DNA from: an uncultured Collinsella sp.
Lineage (GTDB): Bacteria > Actinomycetota > Coriobacteriia > Coriobacteriales > Coriobacteriaceae
Assembly (NCBI GenBank): GCA_900553475.1
Contig: USEF01000009.1
Location: 1 to 20,819, forward strand
Length of the DNA stretch: 20,819 nucleotides
Direction: 5' to 3'
The notes below the pieces were generated by a model, which made no database searches, was not told where the DNA came from, and saw only the letters and a program-made list of their open reading frames with translations. Shown piece after piece: positions 1-6,401 of this stretch (position 1 is the first letter of the stretch; every line of letters begins with the position of its first letter). The position numbers and the translations under genes are program-made.

Positions 1-27
1 TTACGCGGTTTGGTAAACCCGCGTAAC
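1..27 (-). other. Hairpin just downstream of lacB
   Basis: Arms TTACGCGG (1-8) and CCGCGTAA (19-26) pair, with an inner GGTTT/AAACC stem and one bulged base. It lies directly after the lacB stop codon on the minus strand. An AGGAGG-like sequence on the minus strand (26-31) lies between the stop codon and the hairpin. No start codon follows it inside the window, so I cannot tell whether this is a terminator or an intercistronic hairpin before another lac gene. Confidence 0.4.
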
Positions 28-31
28 CTCC

Positions 32-556
32 TTAGTCGTGGTACTCGCCGCGGTCCCACTTCTCGAGGAACTCGTCAAAGAAGTGCGGGTCAGCCTGAGC
101 CTCGGCGTCGGCCTTATTGCAGGCATCGATCTTGGCGATCAGGGCATCGTGCTCGGGGGTCTTCTCGTAGGGCTCCTCCAGGAAGGCAAGCATGATATCG
201 GCCATCAGGAACTCGCCGGTAATCTTGCCGCCAAAGCCCACGATGTTGGCGTTGAGCTCGCGACGGGCATACAGGGCAGAGGTCATGTCGCGGACCAGGG
301 CGCAGCGGGCGCCGGGAACCTTGTTGACGGCGTTGGTGATGCCGATGCCGGTGCCGCACAGGGCCACGCCAAAGTCGGCCTTGCCGCTGGCAACAGCCTC
401 GCCCACGGCCTTACCGTAGATGGGATAGTGCGTACGGGTGTGGCTGTAGGTGCCGCAGTCGAGCACCTTGTAACCAGCCTGCTCCAGGCGGTCGGCCAGA
501 TAGATCTTCTCGTCCGTAACGATATGGTCGCAACCGATTGCGATGGTCTTCTTCAT
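32..556 (-). CDS. lacB: Galactose-6-phosphate isomerase subunit LacB
   Basis: LacB is one of two subunits of the cytoplasmic isomerase that converts galactose-6-phosphate to tagatose-6-phosphate in the tagatose-6-phosphate pathway. The 174-residue product has the RpiB/LacA/LacB fold and closely resembles firmicute LacB proteins of about 171 residues. Visible landmarks are the N-terminal GCDHIVTD, the RTHYPI segment, the CGTGIGI loop with Cys67 at the position of the RpiB catalytic cysteine, the VRDMTSALYA stretch, and a C-terminus DPHFFDEFLEKWDRGEYHD typical of LacB. The start is supported by AAAGGA seven bases upstream of ATG. It lies 63 bp downstream of lacA and is almost certainly co-transcribed with it. 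lacC and lacD would be expected further downstream, beyond the left edge. I am very sure of the family and of its assignment to LacB rather than RpiB. Confidence 0.96.
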   Translation of the reverse strand: MKKTIAIGCDHIVTDEKIYLADRLEQAGYKVLDCGTYSHTRTHYPIYGKAVGEAVASGKADFGVALCGTGIGITNAVNKVPGARCALVRDMTSALYARRELNANIVGFGGKITGEFLMADIMLAFLEEPYEKTPEHDALIAKIDACNKADAEAQADPHFFDEFLEKWDRGEYHD

Positions 557-619
557 CAGAACGTCCTTTCGTCTGAATTCACAAGTTGAGGTAGAAGTTC
601 GAGTTCTCGGTGGCTCTCG

Positions 620-1048
620 TTAGGCCATCTTGTTGAGCATGTCGACACGGATCTGGTGACGGCCGCCGGCGTACTGTGCACGCAGGAACTCGCGGGCGAT
701 CTTCTTGGCGACCTCGGTGCCCACAACGCCCGGGCCCATGGTGACCATGCGCGAGCCGTTGTGCTCGCGGGTCATGTAAGCGGAACGCTCGTCGGAAATG
801 TTGGCGACGACCATGCCCTTGATCTTGACGGCGGCCATATAGGAGCCGACGCCGTACTTATCGAATGCGAAGCCCTGGGAATCCTTGTGCTCCAGCAGGT
901 CCTTGGCAACGGCGGTCGCGGAATCGACAAAGTCCGCGGCAGGGGTCTCGGAATAGTCGACGACCTCGTGACCGTCGGCGATGAGCATCTCCTTGATGGA
1001 CTCCTTCATCGACATACCGTCGGCATCGGAAGCGATTACAACCCTCAT
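620..1048 (-). CDS. lacA: Galactose-6-phosphate isomerase subunit LacA
   Basis: LacA is the partner subunit of LacB in galactose-6-phosphate isomerase. At 142 residues it has the length known for LacA. Family landmarks include an N-terminal SDADGMSMKESI segment, the phosphate-site region around FDKYGVGSYMA, the SDERSAYMTREHN block and the C-terminal GGRHQIRVDMLNKM. It lacks the cysteine of the CGTG loop that LacB has, which is the usual asymmetry between the two subunits. The start has a strong AAGGAGG five bases before ATG. It is the first gene of a lacAB unit on the minus strand. The promoter region upstream carries two copies of a direct-repeat motif also found at the EIIA gene and next to the DeoR-family gene at 18887-19651, so I infer repression by that regulator. 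Confidence 0.96.
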   Translation of the reverse strand: MRVVIASDADGMSMKESIKEMLIADGHEVVDYSETPAADFVDSATAVAKDLLEHKDSQGFAFDKYGVGSYMAAVKIKGMVVANISDERSAYMTREHNGSRMVTMGPGVVGTEVAKKIAREFLRAQYAGGRHQIRVDMLNKMA

Positions 1049-1153
1049 GACATCCTCCTTGAGAGATACGCAGGTGCGTAGTTTCTGTTTGGAAGTGTTG
1101 AATCGCGTTCAGGTCCGGGCATCTGAATGTGCGGTTCTTCACTGTTCATGTTT

Positions 1154-1205
1154 ATTTGAACACATTCGAACAGTAACTGCAACAACTATTTGTTTATCTT
1201 TGTTC
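1154..1205 (-). promoter_or_regulatory. lacAB promoter with two RAACA direct-repeat operators
   Basis: On the minus strand a plausible -35 TTGCAG (1177-1182) and -10 TCAAAT (1154-1159) are 17 bp apart. A direct repeat GAACA-N5-GAACA occupies 1158-1172 on the plus strand, between or overlapping the boxes. A second copy, GAACA-N5-AAACA, lies on the minus strand at 1191-1205, just upstream of the -35. The same 10-bp-period motif occurs at the EIIA promoter and in front of the DeoR-type gene. The promoter boxes are a weak call; the repeats are plain. Confidence 0.6.
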
Positions 1206-1219
1206 TTTTTTGAACAAAT

Positions 1220-1251
1220 ATCGTTCACGGATGATTGCTGACCGTTTGAGC
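1220..1251 (+). promoter_or_regulatory. Tandem 21-bp-spaced ACCGTTCACGG-like pair upstream of lacA
   Basis: ATCGTTCACGG begins at 1220 and ACCGTTTGAGC at 1241, exactly 21 bp apart. The second copy is degenerate. The pair lies upstream of the lacA promoter and reads away from lacA, whereas at the EIIA gene and at the three permease/hydrolase operons it reads towards the gene. Part of a motif shared by five operons. Confidence 0.5.
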
Positions 1252-1288
1252 CGGGCGCGGACGTAGCGACCATGTGTTCAACAAACAA

Positions 1289-1321
1289 AAGGGCGGCCAA
1301 GAACGTGTCTCGGCCGCCCTT
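1289..1321 (-). terminator. Rho-independent terminator of the membrane protein gene
   Basis: The perfect 10-bp arms AAGGGCGGCC (1289-1298) and GGCCGCCCTT (1312-1321) enclose a 13-base loop. On the minus strand the stem runs into TTTTGTTTGT. It is placed right after the stop codon of the minus-strand gene ending at 1374. Confidence 0.85.
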
Positions 1322-1373
1322 CGGCGGTATTCCCCGGTATATACAGCTGTTTTAGCTACTCGGACTGCCCACC

Positions 1374-2387
1374 CTATTTGGCGTGCTTGGACGGAGCACT
1401 CAGAAAGCGGCCCGTCAAATAGTTCGCCGGGCCGGAAATATCGATCCCCAGCAGTACGTGTCCCAGCCACAGGAACGCCACGAGCACCAGCAGCGGGATA
1501 ACGCACGAAGTCACGATCATCACGATGACGCCTTCGATGAGGTCGGTCACCTGCTGCACGATCTCGTCGGTCATCTGCTTGGCACCGCTGGTCACCGACG
1601 TAACAAGGCTCGAGGCCCCATCAGTCAACTGCTCGAGCACGTTTTTGGACTCCGTGGCCTCGGTTTTTTTCTTGTTCGATTTTGAGCTGGTCTCGGCTGA
1701 CTTGTCCGTGGTGTCGGCCGCGTCCGCAGCGTCCGCAGCCTTTTGCTCAGCTTGCTCAATACTTACGCGATACGTTTCATCGACCTTCTGCGACACCCAA
1801 ACGCTTGCAGGCACCAACGCCATGCCGATCACGGCAACTACCAGCACGCGTGTCGCCACACGGCGCAGGACAGCGCTCGTGCTCCAGCGCCCGTGAATGC
1901 CGAGCGACACCGCAAAGAGCACCAACGCAAACGGGATTAAGATGCCCAAGCCAACCGACCACAAAATGGTTAGCAGGTATTTCTCGAGGTAGAGCACGGC
2001 AAGCACGATACCAAGGTTGCCTGAAAGCTGCGCGAGCTGCTCGGCAACCGGCGTTCCCGTATCACCCGGCAGCGCGGTAATGCCCGCAGACAGCGCCACG
2101 CACGAGGTCGTGAGCGCCAGTACGTTACCCTTCTTTTGGTCGATGACCTCGATGGTGGAGTCCCAAGTTTTGGTATCGGCGAAATGCGGACGAGCTACAA
2201 AGCCCGACAGCAGCGCCAGGACCACGAGCGCAACGATAAAGCCAATCTGCAGCTTTTTGTTTGCGCACACGACATCGGACAGACTGGGCTGCAGCTCGGT
2301 TACCGCCGTGTGCTCGGTTATCTGGACAGGACGCCCATGAGCCATCTCGTGCGCGTCTCTTTTTTGTATTGACCCGTTATCCGGCAT
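1374..2387 (-). CDS. Hypothetical multi-pass membrane protein
   Basis: I do not recognise this 337-residue protein. It has an N-terminal cytoplasmic-looking stretch, a first hydrophobic segment near residues 48-67, a long hydrophobic region near 125-165 that could hold two helices, another near 178-197, and a last one near 290-318. Between the third and last hydrophobic regions lies a charged, Ala/Asp/Lys/Ser-rich linker (about 205-245, with repeats such as AADAADAAD) followed by an amphipathic stretch. No catalytic motif is visible. The start is well supported: GGAGG lies seven bases before ATG. It has its own terminator and sits between lacAB and the EIIA gene, but nothing in the sequence ties it to lactose use. 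A structural or envelope role is possible. No function is claimed. Confidence 0.8.
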   Translation of the reverse strand: MPDNGSIQKRDAHEMAHGRPVQITEHTAVTELQPSLSDVVCANKKLQIGFIVALVVLALLSGFVARPHFADTKTWDSTIEVIDQKKGNVLALTTSCVALSAGITALPGDTGTPVAEQLAQLSGNLGIVLAVLYLEKYLLTILWSVGLGILIPFALVLFAVSLGIHGRWSTSAVLRRVATRVLVVAVIGMALVPASVWVSQKVDETYRVSIEQAEQKAADAADAADTTDKSAETSSKSNKKKTEATESKNVLEQLTDGASSLVTSVTSGAKQMTDEIVQQVTDLIEGVIVMIVTSCVIPLLVLVAFLWLGHVLLGIDISGPANYLTGRFLSAPSKHAK

Positions 2388-2504
2388 TTGGATACCTCCT
2401 CAGTCCGGCGTTTAATGCGAAAGGAAGTATACCCACCGAGCAAAAATCGAACGGGAGGACGAACGGAGCGCAACAAGACTGTCCCCAATGACTATCTCCG
2501 GATG

Positions 2505-2571
2505 AGTTGCGGTGGAATAGGGATTGTTTTGTGCCCGCCGGCCCCTATTCAGTCCCTATTTCACCGCAACT
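2505..2571. repeat. Long imperfect inverted repeat with alternative pairing
   Basis: The arms at 2505-2523 and 2553-2571 are 19 bp each and complementary except for one position. They enclose a 29-base GC-rich loop. Within the loop, CCCTATTC (2543-2550) can also pair perfectly with GAATAGGG (2515-2522) of the left arm, competing with the main stem. It lies in the 257-bp gap between the membrane protein gene and the EIIA gene, which shows no coding potential. It may be a dispersed REP-like element. Confidence 0.6.
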
Positions 2572-2584
2572 TGGATGAGGACGG

Positions 2585-2617
2585 AAAAGCCCTGTCGCGG
2601 GTAGCGGCAGGGCTTTT
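2585..2617 (-). terminator. Terminator of the EIIA gene
   Basis: The arms 2585-2598 (AAAAGCCCTGTCGC) and 2604-2617 pair with one mismatch around a 5-base loop. On the minus strand the distal arm ends in GGGCTTTT. It lies 28 bp past the stop of the EIIA gene. Confidence 0.75.
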
Positions 2618-2644
2618 GGAAGGGGACTTGATTGTGCGGACTCG

Positions 2645-2983
2645 TTAGGCGAGCTTGGCCTCGAGCTCGGCGATGCGCTTGTAGGCATCGATGGTAAAGC
2701 GGGCCTGCTTCTCCAGGATCATAGTGGTCATGAGAGTGTCCTGAGCGTGAGCCATGATGAAGGTCATCTCCATCTCGCCACCGCCAGCCTCCTGCGAAAG
2801 CAGCTTGGTCTGCGTGTCGTGGGCGCCGATGAGTGCATCGCTGGCATCCTTGTGCAGCTGCTCGGCCTTCTCAAAGTCACCCTCGCGAGCAGCATCGAGC
2901 GCTGCAAGCAGATCGGTCTGGGCGTCACCCGCGTATGCGACGATCTCGAATCCAACCATCGAGATTTCTTCTTTGGTTGCCAT
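2645..2983 (-). CDS. lacF: PTS lactose/cellobiose-family EIIA component
   Basis: This soluble EIIA receives a phosphoryl group from HPr and passes it to the cysteine of a IIB domain. The 112-residue length, the N-terminal MVGFEIVAYAGDA and the central phosphorylation segment HAQDTLMTTM are characteristic of the all-alpha LacF/ChbA family; the acceptor should be His79. A second histidine usually follows four residues later (HxQDH) but here it is Thr83. The start has AAAGGA seven bases before ATG. It is a single-gene unit with its own terminator and a promoter carrying two DeoR-type repeats and a tandem 21-bp motif. It is the only EIIA in the window although three EIICB proteins are encoded, so I infer it serves all three. 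The name lacF is chosen from context; celC/chbA-like specificity cannot be excluded from the sequence. Confidence 0.93.
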   Translation of the reverse strand: MATKEEISMVGFEIVAYAGDAQTDLLAALDAAREGDFEKAEQLHKDASDALIGAHDTQTKLLSQEAGGGEMEMTFIMAHAQDTLMTTMILEKQARFTIDAYKRIAELEAKLA

Positions 2984-3061
2984 GTTGCGTTCCTTTCACA
3001 TATGAACCAATGGAGAGCATCGCGTCCGGGCATACGCGCTGCGCTGTGTACGACAGAAACA

Positions 3062-3091
3062 ATAACATTCAAACAAAAAGGAACAATGCAA
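3062..3091 (-). promoter_or_regulatory. EIIA promoter with RAACA direct-repeat operator in the spacer
   Basis: On the minus strand a candidate -35 TTGCAT (3086-3091) and -10 TGTTAT (3062-3067) are 18 bp apart. The plus-strand repeat AAACA-N5-GAACA (3071-3085) fills the spacer, the classic position for a repressor site. The layout mirrors the lacAB promoter. Confidence 0.6.
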
Positions 3092-3105
3092 ACCGTTATT
3101 TCGCG

Positions 3106-3137
3106 CCGTGAACGGTCTTTTTTCGTCCGTGAACGGT
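3106..3137 (-). promoter_or_regulatory. Tandem 21-bp-spaced ACCGTTCACGG pair upstream of EIIA
   Basis: Read on the minus strand, two perfect copies of ACCGTTCACGG occupy 3137-3127 and 3116-3106, exactly 21 bp apart. The promoter-proximal copy ends about 15 bp upstream of the candidate -35 box, a usual place for an activator. This is the best-preserved example of the motif found at five operons. Confidence 0.65.
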
Positions 3138-3151
3138 TTTTAAACCAATCC

Positions 3152-3166
3152 GAACAATATCAAACA
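3152..3166 (+). promoter_or_regulatory. Second RAACA direct-repeat operator upstream of EIIA
   Basis: GAACA-N5-AAACA on the plus strand, the same 15-base pattern as at 3071-3085, 1158-1172 and 19687-19701. It lies distal to the tandem 21-bp pair and may allow looping between two repressor sites. Confidence 0.5.
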
Positions 3167-3197
3167 CAATTATCGGCAACCCAAACAGGTCCGCACC

Positions 3198-4202
3198 CTA
3201 GCGTACATCACGCACCGTATCGCCCTCGACGAGCACGCCCGGAAACAGCATGTGCTCCACACCGGGTGCAGCGCCCTCGGCGCCGGCAATCTTGTCGACC
3301 GCCCACATGCCGACGCGCTTGTTGTCAAAGCGCACCGTGGTCAGGCGACGATCGGGCACGATATCGCCCAAACTATCGTCAACACCCACCACGCTTACGT
3401 CCTGGGGCACGCGCTTTCCGCGCGACTCGAGCCCGCGAATGCAGCCGTAGGCCATGGCATCGTTGGAGGCATAAATGGCCGTGCAGGTCGGATCATCCGC
3501 AAGCACCTGGCCGGCGGCATATCCACTCTGCGCCGTCCAGTCGCCACGGACGAGCTGCGGTGGCTCAATGCCATGCGCACGCAATGTCTCACGCCAGCCT
3601 TCCTCGCGCCGCATGCCCGAAAGCGAGCGCTCGGGGCACGAGATAAAGTGCACGGTCTTGTGCCCCTGTTCCAGCAAGTACTCGACCACCTGGCGCGAGC
3701 AATCGAACTGGTCGTTATCGACCGTCGAGCACAGCGGGTGCTCCAACATCGTAACGAGCACCGTCTGCATACCGGGCAGCGGCTCAAAGGTGCCAAAGTC
3801 CGCCGGCATGCGGTTCATAATCACGACCATGCCGTCCACCGGCAGTGCGCTCATGCGCGACGATGCGCCCTCGAGGGTATACGGATGCCCGTCTACTTTA
3901 GTGAGAGTGATGGCATAGCCGTGCTTATCGGCGGCGGCGGCAAAGCCCTCCATACGGTCGAGGTTGCCGGTGCCGGTAATATTGAACATGGCGACGCCGA
4001 CGGTCTTAAACTTACCGCGACGCAGCGATCGACCGGCAAAATTGGGGCGATACCCCAGCTCGCGCATGGCGGCACGCACGCGCTCCTTGGTCTCGGGGCG
4101 CACGCTGGGCGAATCGTGAACGGTGCGCGAGACCGTCTGTTCCGAGACGCCCGCGAGACGCGCCACATCCTTAACGGATACCGATTTTTTAACAGCGGCC
4201 AT
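3198..4202 (-). CDS. LacI-family repressor of module 1
   Basis: A 334-residue transcription factor: an N-terminal LacI helix-turn-helix (about residues 8-55, VKDVARLAGVSEQTVSRTVHD), a hinge helix containing GRSLRRG, then a periplasmic-binding-protein-like sugar sensor domain. The recognition helix carries Glu21-Gln22 where the other two paralogues carry Arg-Gln and Leu-Lys. It is divergent from the EIICB/GH1 operon at 4560-7841. Operator-like sites of one type lie 13 bp upstream of its own start (4216-4233) and twice in the permease leader, suggesting autoregulation and repression of the operon until a (phosphorylated) galactoside accumulates. The ligand is not deducible. The family is certain; the target assignment is inferred from the matching sites. 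Confidence 0.93.
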   Translation of the reverse strand: MAAVKKSVSVKDVARLAGVSEQTVSRTVHDSPSVRPETKERVRAAMRELGYRPNFAGRSLRRGKFKTVGVAMFNITGTGNLDRMEGFAAAADKHGYAITLTKVDGHPYTLEGASSRMSALPVDGMVVIMNRMPADFGTFEPLPGMQTVLVTMLEHPLCSTVDNDQFDCSRQVVEYLLEQGHKTVHFISCPERSLSGMRREEGWRETLRAHGIEPPQLVRGDWTAQSGYAAGQVLADDPTCTAIYASNDAMAYGCIRGLESRGKRVPQDVSVVGVDDSLGDIVPDRRLTTVRFDNKRVGMWAVDKIAGAEGAAPGVEHMLFPGVLVEGDTVRDVR

Positions 4203-4215
4203 AGGTCGATCTTTC

Positions 4216-4233
4216 TATGTCAACGATGCCATT
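4216..4233. promoter_or_regulatory. Module 1 LacI operator near the repressor start
   Basis: TATGTCAAC|GATGCCATT matches the two module 1 operators at 15-16 of 18 positions, including the diagnostic right half GxTGCCATT. The centre is C|G as in most LacI-family sites. It lies immediately upstream of the repressor start codon. Confidence 0.6.
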
Positions 4234-4293
4234 GGTGACACCCTACGCAGTCATTTTTAACGCCTTCAAGTATATCCAACGCCTCCCCCACCA

Positions 4294-4325
4294 TACGCTC
4301 ACCACCCAAAACCTACCGTTCACCG
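4294..4325 (+). promoter_or_regulatory. Tandem 21-bp-spaced motif pair, module 1
   Basis: TACGCTCACCA (from 4294) and ACCGTTCACCG (from 4315) start 21 bp apart. The first copy is degenerate but its register is exact. It lies 36 bp upstream of the first LacI operator of this module. Confidence 0.5.
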
Positions 4326-4360
4326 ACATTTTTGCTTCCCCGAACAGCTTTTGTCGACCA

Positions 4361-4378
4361 AATGTTAACGTTGCCATT
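4361..4378. promoter_or_regulatory. Module 1 LacI operator O1
   Basis: AATGTTAAC|GTTGCCATT: an 18-bp site with a central CG. The right half read on the opposite strand is AATGGCAAC, the half-site specific to module 1. Confidence 0.75.
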
Positions 4379-4480
4379 GTGCAAACACAGAGCCACCGGG
4401 CGGCTCAAACGTTTACGCGCAAGGAATCGACGGTCCACAGGCACAGGGGCCATCGGTTCGCGTCTTATTTTGTGTCGCAA

Positions 4481-4498
4481 AATGGCAACGTCAACATT
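4481..4498. promoter_or_regulatory. Module 1 LacI operator O2
   Basis: AATGGCAAC|GTCAACATT is the same asymmetric site as O1 in inverted orientation, 120 bp away, about 60 bp before the permease start codon. Two sites at this distance could support looping. Confidence 0.75.
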
Positions 4499-4559
4499 TT
4501 GGCAACCAAACGTCAAAAGCTACCATCGTTGCCAACCCACCGGCTCTTAGGAGCTTTGC

Positions 4560-6335
4560 ATGGAGCAACTCATCGCCATCATCGAAAAGGGGCAGCCCTT
4601 TTTCAACGCGATCGCCCGCAACAAGTACCTCAAGGCGATCCGCGACGGTTTTATCTCCGTCATCCCCATCATCATCTTCTCGTCCATCTTCTGCCTGGTA
4701 GCCTCGGTTCCCAATATCTGGGGTTTCTACTGGCCCGATGACATCAACAACGCCCTATGGAAGTGCTACAACTACTCCATGGGCATCCTGGCCATCGCCT
4801 GTGCCGCCACCACGGCCAAGCACTTCGCCGACGCTCAGAACCGCGATCTGCCCAAGAACAACCAGATCAACTTCATCTCGTGCATGTGCGCGGCCATCAT
4901 CGGCTTCTTGCTCCTTTCGAGCGACACGATCGCCACGGACGCTGCCAGCGGCTTCAACACCACCTACCTTGGTTCCAAAGGCCTGCTGACCGCCTTTATC
5001 GCTGCGTTTGTGACCGGCATCATCTACAAGTTCTTCATTAAGCGCAACATCACCGTCAAGATGCCCGAGCAGGTTCCGCCCAACATCTCGCAGACCTTTA
5101 AGGACATCATCCCCTTCTCCGTCTGCATCACCGTCTTTTGGGTCTTTGACATCGCCTTCCGCGCTGCTTTTGGCTTCTGCTTTGCCCAGGGCGTCATCCA
5201 GGTGTTCCAGCCCCTGTTCACCGCTGCCGACGGCTACATCGGCCTCGCTGTGATCTACGGCGCTATGAGCCTCTTCTGGTTCGTGGGCGTCCACGGCCCC
5301 TCGATCGTCGAGCCCGCCATCGCCGCCGCCCTCGTTGCCAACATGACCGACAACCTGGCTGCGTTCCAGGCCGGCCAGCACGCTTCCGCTGTCCTGACCC
5401 AGGGTGCCCAGTACTTCGTCGTCTGCATGGGCGGCACCGGCGCCACGCTCGTCCTGGTCTTTATGTTCTGCTTCCTGGCCAAGTCTCAGGAGATGCGCGC
5501 CGTCGGTAAGGCCGCCATCGTCCCCGTCTGCTTTGCCGTCAACGAGCCGCTGCTGTTCGCCGCGCCCATCGTGCTCAACCCCGTCTTCTTTGTCCCGTTT
5601 GTCTTTGCCCCGATCGCCAACATCTGGATCCTCAAGATCTTTATCGACTTCTTGGGCATGAACGGCTTTATGTACACCCTGCCTTGGACCGTCCCCGGCC
5701 CCATCGGCACCATCATGGGCCTGGGCTTCCAGCCGCTCGCTTTTGTGATGCTCGCCCTTATCCTGGTCGTCGACTTCGTTCTGTACTACCCGTTCTTCCG
5801 TGCCTATGACGCCCAGAAGTGCGCCGAGGAGGCCGAGATCTCCCAGGAGGAGCTCGCCGCCAAGAACGCCGAGAAGGCCGCCAAGCTCAACGATGCCTTC
5901 CAGGGCAAGGCTGACGCCAAGAGCGTTGCCGCCGGCGCTGCTGCCGAGGCCGTGAAGGCCGACTCCCCCGCCGCTTCCGCAGCACCCGCTGCCGAGACAA
6001 CGACCGCCAGCGACCTCAACGGCAAGCGCGTGCTCGTGCTCTGCCAGGGCGGCGGAACCTCGGGCCTGCTCGCCAACGCGCTGGCCAAGGCCGCCAAGGA
6101 GCGCGGCATTAACCTCGAGACCGCTGCCGAGGCCTATGGCAACCACGTGGACATGCTCCCCGACTTTGACCTGGTCGTCCTGGCCCCGCAGGCCGCAAGC
6201 TACCTGGCCGACCTGCAGAAGGACTGTGAGCGCGTGGGCAACAAGTGCGTCGCCTGCCGTGGCAAGCAGTACATCGAGCTCTCCCAGAACGGCGACAAGT
6301 CTCTCGCCTTCGTGAGTGAGCAACTTTCGAAGTAA
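4560..6335 (+). CDS. lacE: PTS lactose-family EIICB permease, module 1
   Basis: A 591-residue fused EIICB that imports and phosphorylates a beta-galactoside. Residues 1 to about 425 form the polytopic IIC domain of the lactose/cellobiose type, with the substrate-site motifs VHGPS (His245) and NEPLLF (Glu329). An Ala/Glu/Lys-rich linker follows (about 426-487), then a cytoplasmic IIB domain beginning VLVLCQGGGTSG with the phospho-acceptor Cys495. Fusion of IIC to IIB and the overall length (LacE is about 570) favour the lactose over the cellobiose subtype. It is first in an operon with the GH1 gene at 6402, 66 bp downstream across a hairpin. The IIA must come from elsewhere, most simply 2645-2983. 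The sugar itself is not readable; lactose is the default guess. Confidence 0.93.
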   Translation: MEQLIAIIEKGQPFFNAIARNKYLKAIRDGFISVIPIIIFSSIFCLVASVPNIWGFYWPDDINNALWKCYNYSMGILAIACAATTAKHFADAQNRDLPKNNQINFISCMCAAIIGFLLLSSDTIATDAASGFNTTYLGSKGLLTAFIAAFVTGIIYKFFIKRNITVKMPEQVPPNISQTFKDIIPFSVCITVFWVFDIAFRAAFGFCFAQGVIQVFQPLFTAADGYIGLAVIYGAMSLFWFVGVHGPSIVEPAIAAALVANMTDNLAAFQAGQHASAVLTQGAQYFVVCMGGTGATLVLVFMFCFLAKSQEMRAVGKAAIVPVCFAVNEPLLFAAPIVLNPVFFVPFVFAPIANIWILKIFIDFLGMNGFMYTLPWTVPGPIGTIMGLGFQPLAFVMLALILVVDFVLYYPFFRAYDAQKCAEEAEISQEELAAKNAEKAAKLNDAFQGKADAKSVAAGAAAEAVKADSPAASAAPAAETTTASDLNGKRVLVLCQGGGTSGLLANALAKAAKERGINLETAAEAYGNHVDMLPDFDLVVLAPQAASYLADLQKDCERVGNKCVACRGKQYIELSQNGDKSLAFVSEQLSK

Positions 6336-6345
6336 GTAACGCCCA

Positions 6346-6379
6346 GGGCCAGCCGACCATCCAAGACCGGCTGGCCCTT
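6346..6379 (+). other. Intercistronic hairpin between permease and GH1, module 1
   Basis: Perfect 11-bp arms AGGGCCAGCCG (6346-6356) and CGGCTGGCCCT (6369-6379) with a 12-base loop. Only TCGATTT follows, so a full terminator is unlikely. Partial termination or mRNA stabilisation of the upstream permease message is plausible. Confidence 0.65.
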
Positions 6380-6401
6380 CGATTTAGACGATTGGATCAT
6401 C

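Noticed and set aside
1..31. Start of a lacC gene downstream of lacB
   Set aside because: There is an AGGAGG-like sequence on the minus strand, but no start codon at a suitable distance before the window ends.
4755..6323. Very long open frame antisense to the module 1 permease, with similar ones opposite the other permeases and GH1 genes (including one near 14486-17386)
   Set aside because: They mirror genes with clear family membership and codon bias. Long antisense frames are expected in high-GC DNA, and their translations are low-complexity Gly/Val/Asp-rich with no recognisable domain.
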